NCBI GenBank assembly: GCA_963712165.1
Contig: CAVQGY010000003.1
Location: 124,001-188,000, forward strand
Source of the DNA: B10-G9 sp963712165
GTDB taxonomy: Bacteria > Chloroflexota > Anaerolineae > Anaerolineales > UBA11858
Direction of reading: 5' to 3'
Length of the DNA stretch: 64,000 nt
Each line of letters opens with the position of its first letter. Positions within the stretch are counted from its first letter, which is position 1. The notes under the pieces were generated by a model, which saw only the letters and a program-made list of their open reading frames with translations, was not told the origin of the DNA and made no database searches. Made by a program: the position numbers and the translations under genes. Positions 8,074 to 17,470 of this stretch are shown one piece after another.

Positions 8074-9264
8074 ATGAAAAGAATTTCCTTGATTTTGCTC
8101 AGCCTGATTTTCCTGGTCGCAGCAAGCGGGTGTGCCGATATTGGGAAAGAGGGTCCCCCTGGGGAACGGGCTACTGAATTTACCGCAGCGGTTGAAAAGA
8201 AATGCGGAGATGGCATTTGTGATGGGCCGGAGACAGCTGAGAACTGTCCGGCGGACTGCAAGTCTCTTCTGGAACCAACAGCCCCAGCACCCCCATTGCT
8301 AGAAGATTCATCAGCAGATGCACCTCCTTTATACTTTTTTTATGCAATTCATGTCCATGGATCGAAGGAATTTCTGCCCTATGCGGATCCTGGCCAGACC
8401 GCGATCGATCCGGTTGCGGCAGAGAACATCCTGGCTGCCATCGAGGGCATCGCTGCTGTACTTGATAAATATGGAGCTAAAGCCACCTGGGAGTTCATGG
8501 CTCCCACGGTGAAGGGGTTGGTAGAATACCAGGGCGGCCCAGCGATTTTTGAAAGATTACTGGACAATGGTCACGAGATCGGGGTCCACGGCCACCAGAT
8601 GGACGCGGTCCCACAGGCGGTAGAAGCCTTGAGAGAGTATGCCGGAATAGATCCGGTCACATCCTCAGGGTTTATCACCCAGGTGCCTGTGACCGGTGAG
8701 GCCCAGGCCCTGAGCGCCATGTCCTTGGTAATGCGCATGACGGCAGATAATGGGCTTTCTGTGGGCACGGTCAACTTCAACCCCGGGGGCGAGATGAACA
8801 CCATCAGCAGAGCCTGTAATGATCAGTTGGGAACTGGCAATGATATGTTTGGAGAGACTGGCAACCTGATTTTCCCCTGGCGCCCGGATTACCTTAATGA
8901 GGACATCTGCAGCGACCTGCCTGGCGGAAACATAACCCTTATTGATCATGTCCCTTTGACAAGTTTTATCCTGCCAGGGGAAGATGGACCGCCGGATGTT
9001 CTGGGCAACCAGCATTTCGATCAGTTGCAAGGCTATTTTGATAACGCTATTGGATATATGGTGGAGAATCAGCCGGAACGAACGGCTGCTTGGGGTTTTG
9101 TTACACACATAATAGAATATGCCTGGGGATCCCAAGGAGAAAGCCCTCCAGAGGATTCCGCTCTAGCAGCCCTGGATGAATTCTTGTCCCATGTAAATAC
9201 CTACAAGGAGAAGGGGCTGGTGATCTATGCTACAGCGAGTGAGATTGCAGAACAGGTGCCTTGA
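8074..9264 (+). CDS. Lipoprotein with polysaccharide-deacetylase-like domain
   Basis: The likely start is the ATG at 8074 (MKRISLILLSLIFLVAASGC), which gives a lipoprotein signal with lipobox ASGC; an upstream in-frame ATG at 8044 would add ten residues before the signal. After the Cys comes a CGDGICDGPETAENCPADC motif, a short disulfide-rich module often found next to surface domains. A spacer follows, then a NodB-type fold segment (LLDNGHEIGVHGHQMD), consistent with a carbohydrate esterase/deacetylase-like domain. Catalytic activity is not certain because only part of the canonical metal triad can be recognised. Probably anchored on the outer face of the membrane. Confidence 0.7.
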   Translation: MKRISLILLSLIFLVAASGCADIGKEGPPGERATEFTAAVEKKCGDGICDGPETAENCPADCKSLLEPTAPAPPLLEDSSADAPPLYFFYAIHVHGSKEFLPYADPGQTAIDPVAAENILAAIEGIAAVLDKYGAKATWEFMAPTVKGLVEYQGGPAIFERLLDNGHEIGVHGHQMDAVPQAVEALREYAGIDPVTSSGFITQVPVTGEAQALSAMSLVMRMTADNGLSVGTVNFNPGGEMNTISRACNDQLGTGNDMFGETGNLIFPWRPDYLNEDICSDLPGGNITLIDHVPLTSFILPGEDGPPDVLGNQHFDQLQGYFDNAIGYMVENQPERTAAWGFVTHIIEYAWGSQGESPPEDSALAALDEFLSHVNTYKEKGLVIYATASEIAEQVP

Positions 9265-9334
9265 TGGTGTATCAATTATCGGATATATTTTCTATTCTAC
9301 TGAATTATGTTTACTGGTATAGGAGGGTGAATTG

Positions 9335-10471
9335 ATGGAGATCAACCTCTCGAGAATAAAAAAAGCTCAAAATTTGATGCGCGAGCAGGGCATGATCGGA
9401 TTGATGATCATGAACCGGGATGATTACCGCTATTTTTTCGGGGATATTAGGGTCCAGCCCCGGGCGATCATCCCGGCATTTGGTGACCCGGTCTTCATCT
9501 GTTTTAAGGCTGAGGAGCAGGAGATCAGATCTGCCCTGGGTGACCAGCAGGTGAAGGTGTTTGGACATGTGGGTGAGCAGATGGCCAATGTTTCCAAAAC
9601 ATTCCGTACCCTGGCTGCCGAGTTTCCGGAGCAGTTCGAGATCAGTGATGGGAAATCTCTGAAAGTAGGCATGCAGATGTGGTTCGGGACACCTGCTTTT
9701 CTGGTGGACCTGTTCAGGAAATTAAATCCCCAGGTGGAGTTGGTACCATCCGATCCGGTGATGGACGATCTGCGTATGATCAAGGATGAGGGTGAGTTTG
9801 AGTTGCTCCGGAAGGCCCAGGAAATAGCCGGATTGGGCATGGACCGCTTACGGGAAATGTTAAAGCCTGGACTGACGGGACAGGAGATTGCTACCGAAGT
9901 CCTCTATACGATGATGAAAGCTGGCGCGTCTGGTACAAGCACACCCCTGCATATCAACACCGGTATCCGCAGCTGCTGGATCCACGGGGATATTACCGAT
10001 GAGCCCATTTGTGAGGGGGATCTGGTGGTTGCTGATCTCACACCAATGTACATGGGTTATTGCGCGAATCTGGCCCGGACCTTTATTGTCGGAAAACCCG
10101 ACGAAAGGCAGCAGTTGCTGATCGATACTTACCTGGAGATCATCCCGGCTGTAAGGGAAGCCCTCAAGCCCGGTGTCACCGTAGGGCGGCTGGACAGGAT
10201 TGCCGGGGAGATCTGCTCCAGGTATGGCCTGGAGGATAACCATTTAAGAGGCATCTCCCATGGGATTGGATTGCGTTTTGAGGAAACTCCCGCGCCTACC
10301 ATTCTCCCGCATCATGGTACGATCAAGCTGCTCGAGAATATGGTTATGACGATTGGCCATACTATCCTGGCCATTCCCGGGTTCGGCGGTGTTCGCTTTG
10401 AGGATCTTTACCGGGTCGGTCCAAAGGGTGGGGAGATCCTGGTTGATTACCCGCTGGATTACTTAATCTAA
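9335..10471 (+). CDS. M24 (creatinase/prolidase-like) protein lacking two metal ligands
   Basis: 378 residues; ATG 9335 is preceded by AGGAGGG, and a TTG one codon earlier is less likely. It has an N-terminal creatinase-type domain and a C-terminal pita-bread M24 domain. Of the usual metal ligands, Asp234 (VADLTPMY), His309 (SHGIGL) and Glu356 (RFED) are present. The second Asp is Asn245 (YCANLAR), and the Glu of the usual TIEPG step is absent (TIGHTILA). It is therefore unlikely to be a standard di-metal Xaa-Pro aminopeptidase. It may be a metal-independent hydrolase of the creatinase kind or a non-catalytic relative. The fold assignment is strong; the reaction is unknown. Confidence 0.8.
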   Translation: MEINLSRIKKAQNLMREQGMIGLMIMNRDDYRYFFGDIRVQPRAIIPAFGDPVFICFKAEEQEIRSALGDQQVKVFGHVGEQMANVSKTFRTLAAEFPEQFEISDGKSLKVGMQMWFGTPAFLVDLFRKLNPQVELVPSDPVMDDLRMIKDEGEFELLRKAQEIAGLGMDRLREMLKPGLTGQEIATEVLYTMMKAGASGTSTPLHINTGIRSCWIHGDITDEPICEGDLVVADLTPMYMGYCANLARTFIVGKPDERQQLLIDTYLEIIPAVREALKPGVTVGRLDRIAGEICSRYGLEDNHLRGISHGIGLRFEETPAPTILPHHGTIKLLENMVMTIGHTILAIPGFGGVRFEDLYRVGPKGGEILVDYPLDYLI

Positions 10472-10488
10472 AAGGCAAGGAGACAGAT

Positions 10489-11697
10489 ATGGCAGACACA
10501 GCACCTAAGACTTTTATTGGGAGATTTCTTCAACTGGAAGCCTCAGGCGGGATACTTCTGATGATTGCTGCCGTGATAGCTCTGATTTTAGCCAATACAC
10601 CTCTGCAGCCATATTATGCCCTTTTAATAGATACACCTGTTGAGATCCGGGTGGGATCCTTTGAGATCGCCAAACCACTACTGCTGTGGATCAATGACGG
10701 TTTGATGGCGATATTCTTTTTCCTGGTAGGGTTGGAGTTGAAGAGGGAATTGTTAGAAGGGGAGCTGTCCGAAAGATCGAAGATTATCTTACCTGCTGTT
10801 GGAGCTGTAGGGGGTATGGCTGTACCAGCTTTGATATATATCCTTTTCAATGCAGGAGACCCGATCGCGATGAAGGGCTGGGCGATTCCTGCGGCAACGG
10901 ATATAGCCTTTGCTCTAGGAATCCTTTCCCTGCTGGGTTCGAAAGTACCACGGAGCATCAAAGTGTTCCTAACCTCTCTGGCTATCTTTGATGATATTGG
11001 AGCGATCTTGATCATAGCGATTTTTTATACGGAAAAGATTGCCTTAGGGGCGCTGTTGGTTGTTGCTCTCTGTATCGCGGTTTTATTCTATATAAATAGC
11101 CGCAGGGTAGAGTCTCGGACAACATATATTCTTATTGGCGTGGTGATGTGGGTGGCGATGATCAAGTCCGGGGTTCATGCGACATTGACGGGAGTGATTC
11201 TGGCTATGTTCATCCCCATGCGTTCCTGGGTTGAGGAGGGATATTCACCCCTGCGAAATATCGAACACGACCTTCACGCTGCTGTGGCCTATATCATCCT
11301 GCCCCTGTTCGCATTTGCCAATGCAGGCATAGTGGTTACTGGCATAGGCCTTGAGGATATGCTAAACGGCGTTCCCCTTGGGATTGGAATGGGCCTCTTT
11401 TTTGGAAAACAGCTGGGCATATTTGGCCTGGTCTGGTTGGCAGTAACCCTGAAATTGACCCGGCTACCAGAGGATATCTCTTGGGGGTCACTCTACGGTG
11501 CAGCCGCACTCTGCGGTGTGGGTTTTACAATGAGCCTGTTTATAGGTTCACTGGCTTTCGAGGAAACAGGGATCAATCTTCTCTTCGATGAGCGCTTGGG
11601 TATCATCATGGGTTCGCTTGCCTCTGGATTACTGGGCTATGTTATTCTAAGGAAAAGTCTGCTGAGACCAGGAATAACAACAATAAGTGATGGATGA
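10489..11697 (+). CDS. nhaA: Na+/H+ antiporter NhaA
   Basis: 402 residues with about 11-12 membrane helices. Family hallmarks are LEASGGILLM near the start, NDGLMAIFFFLVGLELKRE, AATDIAFALGIL, and SLAIFDDIGAI, where the Asp pair corresponds to the ion-binding D163/D164 of E. coli NhaA. It exchanges cytoplasmic Na+ for external H+ and serves salt and alkaline pH homeostasis. AAGGAGACAGAT precedes the ATG, 17 bases after the M24 gene, so both may be on one transcript. Confidence 0.95.
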   Translation: MADTAPKTFIGRFLQLEASGGILLMIAAVIALILANTPLQPYYALLIDTPVEIRVGSFEIAKPLLLWINDGLMAIFFFLVGLELKRELLEGELSERSKIILPAVGAVGGMAVPALIYILFNAGDPIAMKGWAIPAATDIAFALGILSLLGSKVPRSIKVFLTSLAIFDDIGAILIIAIFYTEKIALGALLVVALCIAVLFYINSRRVESRTTYILIGVVMWVAMIKSGVHATLTGVILAMFIPMRSWVEEGYSPLRNIEHDLHAAVAYIILPLFAFANAGIVVTGIGLEDMLNGVPLGIGMGLFFGKQLGIFGLVWLAVTLKLTRLPEDISWGSLYGAAALCGVGFTMSLFIGSLAFEETGINLLFDERLGIIMGSLASGLLGYVILRKSLLRPGITTISDG

Positions 11698-11783
11698 GCT
11701 AGGCAATGCAGGTTTGCATGCTGCAAGCAGAATCCGGTATACAGATGGTTGTTTCCTCTCGCAGGTAATCTTAAGGAGATGCC

Positions 11784-12275
11784 ATGGATGCCAATCCTAC
11801 AGATCAAGGCTGGCTTCGACACGCATTTGCAGTTGCCCTTAAAGCCCGAGAAAATGGTAATCATCCCTTCGGGGCGGTTTTAGTTGGTCCCCAGAATGAA
11901 CTTCTTATGGAAGCTGAGAATAACGTTATCACTGGAGATGATGTTACCGGCCATGCTGAAATCAACCTGGTCAGAATGGCTTCCGCCGATTATGATTCCA
12001 GGTCACTGTCCCTCTGTACACTCTATTCCAGCACTGAACCCTGCCCTATGTGTGCCGGCGCGATATTCTGGAGCGGAATCGGCCGAGTGGTTTATGGAGT
12101 CAGCGAGGCAGGGTTGTACCACTTTGTTGGAGTAGATTCAGATGAGGTATTACAGCTTGCCTGCCGCGAGGTTTTGGCTCATGGCGCCCGGTCTGTGGAA
12201 GTGATCGGCCCGTTGCTGGAAGAGGAAGGGCTTAAGGTCCATCAGGGATTTTGGGGCCTTGAAAGCAGTGAATGA
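11784..12275 (+). CDS. Nucleoside/cytidine deaminase family protein
   Basis: 163 residues of the CMP/dCMP-deaminase fold. The zinc site is complete: His57-Ala-Glu59 (Glu is the proton shuttle) and PCPMC with Cys87 and Cys90. The layout (HAEINLVRMAS, then CTLYSSTEPCPMCAGAIFWSGIGRVVYG) resembles guanine- or nucleoside-deaminase branches more than TadA, which usually shows an NAEI/HAEM and R/N-rich tRNA-binding surface. The product could be guanine deaminase-like; the substrate cannot be fixed by sequence alone. AAGGAGATGCC before the ATG is a good ribosome binding site. Confidence 0.85.
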   Translation: MDANPTDQGWLRHAFAVALKARENGNHPFGAVLVGPQNELLMEAENNVITGDDVTGHAEINLVRMASADYDSRSLSLCTLYSSTEPCPMCAGAIFWSGIGRVVYGVSEAGLYHFVGVDSDEVLQLACREVLAHGARSVEVIGPLLEEEGLKVHQGFWGLESSE

Positions 12276-12350
12276 AAATCAGTAAACAGACAAGTGATTA
12301 ATCCTGTTATTTAATTGATCCCGATATTGCCACCTGGAGATGAGCGACCT

Positions 12351-13112
12351 ATGTTCACAAGAGCCCTGGTCAGAACCCCCTCTAAAAGCCTGGAAGCAGG
12401 ACTCACCAGCGCGAATCTTGGAGTCCCGGATTACCACAAAGCCCTTGCCCAGCACGAGGTGTATTGCGAGACTCTGATTTCTTGCGGGTTGGACGTGGAC
12501 GTGCTGCCTCCCTTGGAGGATTTCCCGGACGCTTGTTTTATCGAGGATGTGGCCCTGCTGACACCGCATTGCGCTGTGATCACCCGCCCCGGAGTTCCGT
12601 CGCGGCTGGGTGAGATCTCTGGTTTGGACCAGATCCTGCGTCAATACTACACTGATATTGAACAGATCCAGGCCCCCGGAACGATAGAGGGTGGTGATAT
12701 CCTCATGATCGGGTCGCATTTCTATATCGGCATCTCGGACAGGACGAATTGGATGGGTGCAAAAGAGATGATCGGTATCCTGTCCAAATATGAAATGACT
12801 GGCTCTACACTGCCGTTGAGGGAAAGCCTGCACCTCAAGACAGGGATTGCTTATCTGGAAGATAATCGGCTTGTTGCCTGTGGGGAAATGCTTACCAGGA
12901 ATGAATTTTCTGGATTCCACATCCTGCCTGTTCCTCAAGAGGAGAGTTACGCTGCCAATTGCATCTGGGTCAATGGCTCAGTGCTGGTTCCTGCCGACCA
13001 TCCCAGGACATCAGCGATCATTCGCGATGCTGGTTATTCAGTCGTTGAGGTGGATGTCTCCGAATTCCAGAAACTGGATGGGGGATTAAGCTGCCTCTCG
13101 CTGCGTTTCTAG
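12351..13112 (+). CDS. ddaH: N(G),N(G)-dimethylarginine dimethylaminohydrolase (DDAH)
   Basis: 253 residues from the ATG at 12351, chosen for its GGAGATGAGC site. It is a member of the guanidino-group-modifying superfamily. Signatures: DFPDACFIEDVA (substrate-binding Asp/Glu), TIEGGDIL, GISDRTNWMGA, His161 in LHLKTG, and the nucleophile Cys248 in GGLSCLSLRF at the C-terminus. DDAH converts methylated arginines to citrulline and methylamine. The compact length fits DDAH better than arginine deiminase (about 410 residues). The physiological source of substrate in this organism is unknown. Confidence 0.85.
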   Translation: MFTRALVRTPSKSLEAGLTSANLGVPDYHKALAQHEVYCETLISCGLDVDVLPPLEDFPDACFIEDVALLTPHCAVITRPGVPSRLGEISGLDQILRQYYTDIEQIQAPGTIEGGDILMIGSHFYIGISDRTNWMGAKEMIGILSKYEMTGSTLPLRESLHLKTGIAYLEDNRLVACGEMLTRNEFSGFHILPVPQEESYAANCIWVNGSVLVPADHPRTSAIIRDAGYSVVEVDVSEFQKLDGGLSCLSLRF

Positions 13113-13142
13113 AAGGTCTGCGAGTTTATCCAGGAGGTGGAA

Positions 13143-13592
13143 ATGCCTTCAGAAAAAGCCGAGAAGAGAGTTTATATTGGAGCCTACGGCTTCTGCCGGG
13201 ATCCAAAAGGCTGCTTGCTCCTGGCCCGCCTGTCAGATTCCGAGGTTGTAGATGCTGGAGGATGGACGCTTCCCGGCGGTGGCGTTCAGTGGGGAGAGCA
13301 TCCCGATCAGGCTGTCAGGAGAGAGATGGAGGAGGAAACTGGGCTGACGAACCTGGAGATTCGCGAAATCTTGAAGATATACTCCCAGACTTACAACCAC
13401 AATCCAGAGAAATCCCTGCCACACCTCCATCATGTTGGAATCATCTATTTTGTAGAAACCTCAACATATCAAGTGAAGGTTGAATCCGGGGGAACCACTG
13501 ATCTCTGCCAATGGGTGGACGAGAACCAGGCCCGAGCCCTACAGCTTACAACGCTAGGAGAGTTTGGGGTCAATCTCGCCTGGCCTAAGTGA
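13143..13592 (+). CDS. Nudix hydrolase
   Basis: 149 residues with a full Nudix box at residues 46-68 (GX5EX7REUXEEXGU: G46, E52, R60 E61, E64 E65, G67). Substrate is not predictable; small Nudix proteins hydrolyse nucleoside diphosphates linked to other groups, using Mg2+. The ATG at 13143 has AGGAGG with ideal spacing; a GTG at 13137 lies inside that site and is unlikely. The gene follows DDAH by 30 bases and is probably co-transcribed. Confidence 0.88.
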   Translation: MPSEKAEKRVYIGAYGFCRDPKGCLLLARLSDSEVVDAGGWTLPGGGVQWGEHPDQAVRREMEEETGLTNLEIREILKIYSQTYNHNPEKSLPHLHHVGIIYFVETSTYQVKVESGGTTDLCQWVDENQARALQLTTLGEFGVNLAWPK

Positions 13593-13781
13593 ATCCTTTG
13601 ATCTGGAAACAGATCCACGAATACAGTATTCGATGATTGTCCCTTAATAAGTGAATACATTTCATCGCTGATGAACCCGGATACCAAATAACAGAATTCT
13701 TAACTCATTTCAGGGTCCTGATTAGAAATCTGCACTATAATTTGTATCTGGTGATCTGTACCACCACCGATGAGGGTAAAC

Positions 13782-14438
13782 ATGGATCAAAAAATAGAAG
13801 AGCAGCTGGATAGCCAAGACCCCCGAGAAAGAGCGGAGGCAATTAAGGCACTGGCCTATTCTGGGAAAGAAGAGAATATGGTTATCCTAAAGGACATCCA
13901 TGAATTTGATTCCGATCCAACGATCAGGGAATATGCCCGCAGAGCTGCTCTGCACCTTTTTCACAATCTTCAAGAACCTGAGGACAAATCAACTCAACCA
14001 GTCCCGCAGGAATCCTTTACACCGCAGACGGCTGAATTGACATCTGTAACTCTTGATACCACACCCAGAAAGAAGGACAAAGAAGCTGTATCCAGGCCTG
14101 ACCGGGAAAAAGCCGATAAGCTGATCCAGCGCGCTTTTACCCTGTATTCGACAAACCAGGAAAAAAAGGCTGTCAAGTTCTTTGTCAAAGCCCTGGAGAT
14201 CAATCCCGGTCTCGAAAAACAAACCTTTGCGGGGAACCTGGCCATGGAGTTAACAGGATTGCCTTTGGAGACCGCATTTGCATCACTCCACGGTCCGAAA
14301 GCGAAGAGAGAACTGTTGGAGTCCGCTGTAGAACCGGATATAGAAAAGAAAGCCAAGCCAATCCGCCCCCTTTCGGTCATCGCTCTGATTTTGGCTATAG
14401 CGGCGTTGGGAGTGGTTGTCTGGTATTTTATTCTATAA
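13782..14438 (+). CDS. HEAT/TPR-like protein with C-terminal membrane anchor
   Basis: 218 residues. N-terminal helices (EEQLDSQDPRERAEAIKALA, then DIHEFDSDPTIREYARRAAL) read like two HEAT-type repeats. A Pro/Thr-rich linker follows, then a TPR-like pair (ADKLIQRAFTLYSTNQEKKAVKFFVKALEINPGL), a charged stretch, and a single C-terminal hydrophobic helix ending WYFIL. It is likely a tail-anchored scaffolding protein on the cytoplasmic side. The start could be the ATG at 13770; GAGGGT before 13782 favours the latter. No named family is recognised. Confidence 0.6.
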   Translation: MDQKIEEQLDSQDPRERAEAIKALAYSGKEENMVILKDIHEFDSDPTIREYARRAALHLFHNLQEPEDKSTQPVPQESFTPQTAELTSVTLDTTPRKKDKEAVSRPDREKADKLIQRAFTLYSTNQEKKAVKFFVKALEINPGLEKQTFAGNLAMELTGLPLETAFASLHGPKAKRELLESAVEPDIEKKAKPIRPLSVIALILAIAALGVVVWYFIL

Positions 14439-14545
14439 ATGACTTCTGACTGATTTCAGTAATGACCGCCAATTGGCTTAACAACGACCGCAAGTTAGCC
14501 GGGCCTGATTTCTCCCCACAGAATAATCATCGGATATCTGTTAGT

Positions 14546-16033
14546 TCAGGCGCTCAGTATTTTTAGCGCCTTCTCCAGCCTTTTAAGCACCACGTCACGC
14601 CCCAGAATAGGGATGATGTCAAAAATGGGTGGGCTGACTTTTTGCCCTGTTAATGCTTCCCGCAGCAAGCCAAAGATCTGGCCTGCTTTGATGTCCATCT
14701 GGCTGGCGAGATTTCGCAGGGCTGTTTCCGCACTCTCCTGATTTATTTCTTCCAATCCCTGGAAGATTTCCAGTATGCCGCTGGCAGCTCTGGATGCCTG
14801 ATCAGCCCTGAATTTATCAGTCACAACCCGCTCCAGGACCAGCTCCACTTCATCCCGGAAGAAGAACCCGCCCATATCAACTACTTCGGTGAGTTTCCTT
14901 GTGCGGGTTTGTAATGCGGCAGCCACAGGGATCAGGGTCCCATCTTTGACATCCAGCCCGGCTTTCTGGAACCAGGGCTTGATGCGTAAAGCGAAATCTT
15001 CCACTTCCAGTTCCCGGATATGCATACCGTTAAAATGGTCAAGTTTGCTGAAATTGATGGCTGCCGGAGAGGGATTGAGCTTTTCGAGGCTGAATTTCTC
15101 AACCAGGTCTTCCAGGGTGAAGAATTCAGTCTTATCGTCGTAGCTCCAACCCATAAGAGCGATCCAATTGGTCACCGCTTCAGGGATATAGCCCAGTTCC
15201 TCCATATCCTTGATAAAGATCGGATACCCTTGCTCGAGTGCCAGTTCTGTATCCCTTTTGCTCATTTTGCCCTTCCCCTCGGGATTCAGCAGCACCGATA
15301 GATGGACCCAGATCGGCTCTTCCCATTTCATCGCCCTGTAGATCAGAACGTGGATCGGAAAAGTTGGCAGCCATTCAGAGCCCCGAAATACATGGGTGAT
15401 GCCCATCAGGTGGTCATCAGCTATGGCAGCCAGGTGGTAGACTGCCACTCCGGTTGATTTGATCAGAATGGTGTCATCCAGGGTGCTGTTTTCTACCGTG
15501 ATCTCGCCGCGCAGGGCATCCACGGCCGTAGTGGCACCTTCCCGGGGAGATTTAAAACGGATCACATGGGGTTCGTCACTGGCAGCTCGTTGGGCTGCTT
15601 CTTTTTTGTCGAGTGCTCTGCAGGTCCCGTCGTAATGAGGGGTTTGGTTCTTTTTCTGCTGGCTCTCCCGCACCTCGCTCAGCCTTTCCGGTGAGCAAAA
15701 ACAATAATACGCCTGATCTCTTTCAATCAGCTTTAGAGCGATCTCCCGGTAGATCTGGACCCGCTGGGACTGTCGGTAAGGGGCAGAGGGACCACCACGA
15801 TCCGGATCTTCATCAGGCTGGATGCCCAACCATTCCAGCGAGTCAGTGATATCCTGCTCGGCAGTGTCTTGAAAACGCTTCTGGTCCGTATCTTCGATGC
15901 GCAGGATAAAAGTTCCCCCTGTTTGTCTGGCAAGCAGGTAGTCATACAAAGCTGTCCTGGCACTGCCGATATGCAGGAAACCAGTGGGGGAAGGGGCGAA
16001 ACGAACCCGAGCAGGTGATCTCATAATTGTCAT
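14546..16033 (-). CDS. gltX: Glutamyl-tRNA synthetase
   Basis: 495 residues, class I aminoacyl-tRNA synthetase. The N-terminal RFAPSPTGFLHIGSARTALY carries the HIGH-type motif (H21-I-G-S), followed by ILRIEDTDQKRF. The KMSKR loop is in EGKGKMSKRDT. C-terminal anticodon-binding helices follow. It charges tRNA-Glu, or also tRNA-Gln in organisms that use the amidotransferase route. It is the last gene of the - strand cell-shape cluster, 20 bases after rodA. An alternative ATG three codons in is possible. Confidence 0.96.
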   Translation of the reverse strand: MTIMRSPARVRFAPSPTGFLHIGSARTALYDYLLARQTGGTFILRIEDTDQKRFQDTAEQDITDSLEWLGIQPDEDPDRGGPSAPYRQSQRVQIYREIALKLIERDQAYYCFCSPERLSEVRESQQKKNQTPHYDGTCRALDKKEAAQRAASDEPHVIRFKSPREGATTAVDALRGEITVENSTLDDTILIKSTGVAVYHLAAIADDHLMGITHVFRGSEWLPTFPIHVLIYRAMKWEEPIWVHLSVLLNPEGKGKMSKRDTELALEQGYPIFIKDMEELGYIPEAVTNWIALMGWSYDDKTEFFTLEDLVEKFSLEKLNPSPAAINFSKLDHFNGMHIRELEVEDFALRIKPWFQKAGLDVKDGTLIPVAAALQTRTRKLTEVVDMGGFFFRDEVELVLERVVTDKFRADQASRAASGILEIFQGLEEINQESAETALRNLASQMDIKAGQIFGLLREALTGQKVSPPIFDIIPILGRDVVLKRLEKALKILSA

Positions 16034-16053
16034 ATTTCTTATCCAGATTGAGA

Positions 16054-17196
16054 TTAGAATTCAAGGTCCTTGTGGCGTAAAACGACGCTCTCCACCAGGC
16101 CGATGGCAATGAACAGGGTCATCAATGAAGAGCCTCCATAACTGACAAAGGGCAGGGTTAATCCGGTTACGGGAAGCAGATTGAGATTCATTCCCACGTT
16201 GACTATGGTCTGAAAGGTGATCAGGGTTGCTGCGCCGTAAGCGATCAAGGCGCCGAATGTGTCGCTGGAAATGCGGGCAGCCCGCAGGCAGCGGGCAATG
16301 ATAAATGCCAGGGTGGCTATCACCATCAGGGCACCCATCAATCCGAACTCCTCTGATAGGGCAGAAAATATAAAATCGGAATGGCGCACTTTCAAGAACC
16401 GCAGCTGGACCTGGGAGCCGCTCCCGTATCCCTGGCCGAACCAACCTCCGTCACCTATGCTGATCAGCGCCTGCTGAACATTATAGATCGCACCGTAGCT
16501 GGCTCCTTCTCCCGGAAAGAGGAAATTGATGATGCGCTCCAGCTGATAGGGTTTGATCAAAGTTTCTGTGTTGGCAGGATCATAATTCAACAGCAGCAGG
16601 GGTAGCCCGATAGCCAGAACAACAGCCCCGGCACCTCCAGCGATCAAGAGCATTTTCAAGTCCAACCCGGCGGCCCATAATAGGGCAAACCATAAGACCA
16701 GGATGACGATCGAAGTGCTCAAGTCTGGCTGGAGGATGATCCAACCTACAATGCTCATTGTAATAATAAGGCTCCGAACAACCACCCAGGGTTTCTTGAT
16801 GTTGTCAATCTGTTGAGAAAAAAAATTTCCCAGGATGAGGATGATAGTGATCTTAGCGAACTCCGAGGGTTGGACCAGGATCGGGCCGACCGTAAACCAG
16901 CGTGAGGAACCGAACAGGGCGCCACCTACCAGGAAGAGGACTGCCAGGGCGCCAAAAGTACCCAGGAAGAGGATTGAGCTTAGCGCGCCCCAGTAGCGAT
17001 AATCGATCATGGACGTGATACCAAGGATCACAAAACCGATTCCCGCGAAGATGATCTGTTTTGTGACAGTGTTAGCCTCGACCAGCTCGATATTCCCCGC
17101 TATGGCGGAATTGATCATGGTCACACCAAAAATAGTCAGAAAGGCCACGGCGCCAAGCAGCCAGAAATCGAAGTGGCGCCAGGAGATTGTAGGCAT
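16054..17196 (-). CDS. rodA: Rod-shape SEDS glycosyltransferase RodA
   Basis: 380 residues with about ten membrane helices of the FtsW/RodA/SpoVE family. Diagnostic segments are SSRWFTVGPILVQPSEFAKI, GQGYGSGSQVQLRFLKVRHSDFIFSALSEEFG (with the catalytic-loop Asp of the HSDFIF step) and a C-terminal LPFVSYGGSSL. SEDS proteins polymerise lipid II glycan strands together with a class B PBP. Here the partner is the PBP2 encoded upstream in the same cluster, so RodA is preferred over FtsW. Only three bases separate it from minE. Confidence 0.93.
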   Translation of the reverse strand: MPTISWRHFDFWLLGAVAFLTIFGVTMINSAIAGNIELVEANTVTKQIIFAGIGFVILGITSMIDYRYWGALSSILFLGTFGALAVLFLVGGALFGSSRWFTVGPILVQPSEFAKITIILILGNFFSQQIDNIKKPWVVVRSLIITMSIVGWIILQPDLSTSIVILVLWFALLWAAGLDLKMLLIAGGAGAVVLAIGLPLLLLNYDPANTETLIKPYQLERIINFLFPGEGASYGAIYNVQQALISIGDGGWFGQGYGSGSQVQLRFLKVRHSDFIFSALSEEFGLMGALMVIATLAFIIARCLRAARISSDTFGALIAYGAATLITFQTIVNVGMNLNLLPVTGLTLPFVSYGGSSLMTLFIAIGLVESVVLRHKDLEF

Positions 17197-17199
17197 AGA

Positions 17200-17466
17200 T
17201 TAATATTTACGGCTGATAGGTCCAGCTATAGGTATGTCAGCGATCAGGCGCTGCTGGCGTCCTTCCTGCGTAATATTGATTTCCATATGGTCCGCATCGA
17301 TCTGGATATAGCGGGACAGGACATCCAGCAGGTCATCCTTTAGATTTTCCATGGCAGCCCCGGATAAACTTGTCCGATCATTGATCAACACCAGCCGCAA
17401 GCGATCTTTGGCTTTGTCTGCGCTGCTTGGTTGTTTCGAAAAGATTTTTTGAAGGAAGTTATCCAT
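17200..17466 (-). CDS. minE: Cell division topological specificity factor MinE
   Basis: 88 residues with the MinE pattern: an N-terminal amphipathic helix (MDNFLQKIFSK), AKDRLRLVLINDRTSLSG (MinD-interaction segment) and a C-terminal dimerisation part with MENLKDDLLDVLSRYIQIDADHMEI. MinE stimulates the MinD ATPase and drives or positions MinCD away from midcell. It lies directly behind minD (4 bases). Confidence 0.93.
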   Translation of the reverse strand: MDNFLQKIFSKQPSSADKAKDRLRLVLINDRTSLSGAAMENLKDDLLDVLSRYIQIDADHMEINITQEGRQQRLIADIPIAGPISRKY

Positions 17467-17470
17467 GATG

